DNA of 64,000 bases from Aureibaculum marinum (GTDB taxonomy: Bacteria; Bacteroidota; Bacteroidia; Flavobacteriales; Flavobacteriaceae), in assembly GCF_003813905.1 (NCBI RefSeq), contig NZ_RPFJ01000009.1:1-64000 (forward strand), read 5' to 3'. The translations under genes were made by a program, and so were the position numbers. This document shows positions 62,991 to 64,000 of this stretch, piece after piece. The notes under the pieces were generated by a model. The model saw only the letters and a program-made list of their open reading frames with translations, searched no databases and was not told the DNA's origin. Within the stretch, counting starts at the first letter, position 1. Each line of letters starts with the position of its first letter.

Positions 62991-64000
62991 ATGGATAATT
63001 TAAAACCTTACGTACAACAGCACAAAGATCGATTTATAAATGAACTTATTGAAATTTTAAAAATACCATCCATTAGTGCTGACTCTGCTTTTAATCAAGA
63101 TGTTATAGATATGGCAGAGGCCGTAAAAAACGCTTTAGAAAAAGCAGGATGTGATAGCGTTGAAATTTGCGAAACTCCAGGATACCCTATAGTTTATGGT
63201 GAAAAAATAATTGATAAAAACCTTCCTACTGTTTTAGTATATGGACATTATGATGTGCAACCACCAGACCCATTAAATTTATGGGACTCTCCTCCTTTTG
63301 AGCCTGTTATTAAAAAAACTGATATTCATCCAGAGGGTGCAATTTTTGCAAGAGGAGCCTGCGATGATAAAGGTCAGATGTATATGCATGTTAAAGCATT
63401 GGAATATATGACTAGTAGTAATAATTTACCTTGTAATGTTAAGTTTATGATTGAAGGTGAAGAAGAAGTAGGCTCTGAAAGTTTGGCATGGTTTGTAAAA
63501 CAAAATCAGGATAAATTAGCAAATGATGTTATTTTAATTTCTGATACTGGAATGATAAGTAATCAACAACCTTCAATTACTACTGGATTACGTGGATTAA
63601 GTTATGTAGAAGTTGAAGTAACTGGAGCAAACAGAGATTTACATTCTGGTTTGTATGGTGGAGCCGTAGCGAATCCAATTAACGTGTTAAGTAAAATGAT
63701 TGCTTCTTTACATGACGAAAACAATCACATTACCATTCCTGGTTTTTATGATAAGGTGGAAGAGCTATCTATAGAAGAACGTGCTGAAATGGCTAAAGCT
63801 CCTTTTTCTTTAGAACAATATAAAAAAGAATTAGACATTGATGCTGTTTATGGTGAAAAAGGCTATACCACCAACGAAAGAAACTCTATAAGACCTACAC
63901 TTGATGTAAATGGAATTTGGGGAGGATATACTGGAGAAGGAGCAAAAACTGTTATTGCTAGTAAAGCATTTGCTAAAATTTCCATGCGTTTAGTACCACA
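62991..64000 (+). CDS. M20-family dipeptidase (partial, runs off the window)
   Basis: The first ~336 residues of a cytoplasmic metallopeptidase. M20 marks are visible: VLVYGHYDVQPPDP (metal-binding His and Asp), RGACDDKGQMYMHV (second metal Asp), IEGEEEVGSES (catalytic Glu), and the lid/dimerisation domain from about residue 195 with GLRGLSYVEVEVTGANRDLHSGLYGGAVANP. It hydrolyses dipeptides or similar substrates. Host gene, 128 bases beyond the tRNA-Leu fragment; starts at ATG 62991 in AT-rich DNA. Confidence 0.92.
   Translation, partial: MDNLKPYVQQHKDRFINELIEILKIPSISADSAFNQDVIDMAEAVKNALEKAGCDSVEICETPGYPIVYGEKIIDKNLPTVLVYGHYDVQPPDPLNLWDSPPFEPVIKKTDIHPEGAIFARGACDDKGQMYMHVKALEYMTSSNNLPCNVKFMIEGEEEVGSESLAWFVKQNQDKLANDVILISDTGMISNQQPSITTGLRGLSYVEVEVTGANRDLHSGLYGGAVANPINVLSKMIASLHDENNHITIPGFYDKVEELSIEERAEMAKAPFSLEQYKKELDIDAVYGEKGYTTNERNSIRPTLDVNGIWGGYTGEGAKTVIASKAFAKISMRLVP

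Overview
The window is AT-rich DNA from a Bacteroidota chromosome, most likely a marine-type flavobacterium. This rests on the SusC/SusD pair, TAnnTTTG promoter boxes, Bacteroidota-specific conjugation families (TraE/F/G/I/J/K/M/N, RteC, MobA/MobB) and DUF families typical of that phylum. No species name can be given from the sequence alone.

Host flanks. On the left are the 3' end of a galactokinase gene (1-239), a 1 kb stretch with a possible decayed gene, and a SusC/SusD/PKD-lipoprotein glycan-uptake operon (1273-7740). On the right an M20 dipeptidase gene starts at 62991 and runs off the window.

Between them sits a ~54.9 kb integrative conjugative element (about 7926-62833). It has split a chromosomal tRNA-Leu(UAG) gene in the anticodon arm. 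The 3' half remains at 7884-7936 and the 5' half at 62823-62862. The two halves share an 11 bp direct repeat and rejoin into a well-paired 82-nt tRNA. Just inside the right end the element carries its own intact tRNA-Leu(UAG) (62705-62786), which presumably replaces the destroyed gene.

Element layout. (1) Tyrosine integrase with arm-type repeats (8039-9362). (2) A 25 kb metal-resistance island (9416-34307). Its first part is a Czc/Cus-type RND pump fused to its outer-membrane channel, a membrane-fusion protein, a Fur-family repressor with two matching palindromic operators, a methyltransferase and a CPC-type P1B ATPase. Its second part is a copper set: CusA, CusC, DUF3347, a haem-binding protein, an AraC regulator with an HMA-like N-terminus, an HMA membrane protein, CopB (CPH-type) ATPase, DUF2911, PepSY, and a CusB-DUF3347 fusion. 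A universal stress protein and an ATP-cone nuclease/AAA pair are embedded in it. (3) A regulatory and replication module (34337-38826): asparaginase-like protein, membrane LuxR protein, RteC with ACCGTA/TACGGT palindromes, an excisionase-like HTH, a putative replication protein with four 33-bp-spaced internal repeats, and a DnaC-like ATPase. (4) Amidase and tra genes (38931-46872). (5) A minus-strand pair, N6-adenine methyltransferase plus small PD-(D/E)XK-like nuclease (46869-50597). (6) Coupling protein, relaxase MobB, MobA and a candidate oriT (50802-54008). (7) RadC-like, SSB and a highly structured non-coding stretch (54245-56115). (8) A helicase/PD-(D/E)XK fusion next to an odd class II tRNA-like gene (56116-58776). 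(9) DUF932 and ParB-like genes behind duplicated 136-bp leaders (58800-62459).

The strongest candidates for something undescribed are the whole-tRNA replacement at the right end, the RteC-type operator array, the Fur-box pair, the methylase/nuclease cargo, the helicase-nuclease with its neighbouring tRNA-Ser-like gene of anticodon GAA, and the structured region at 55.4-55.9 kb.
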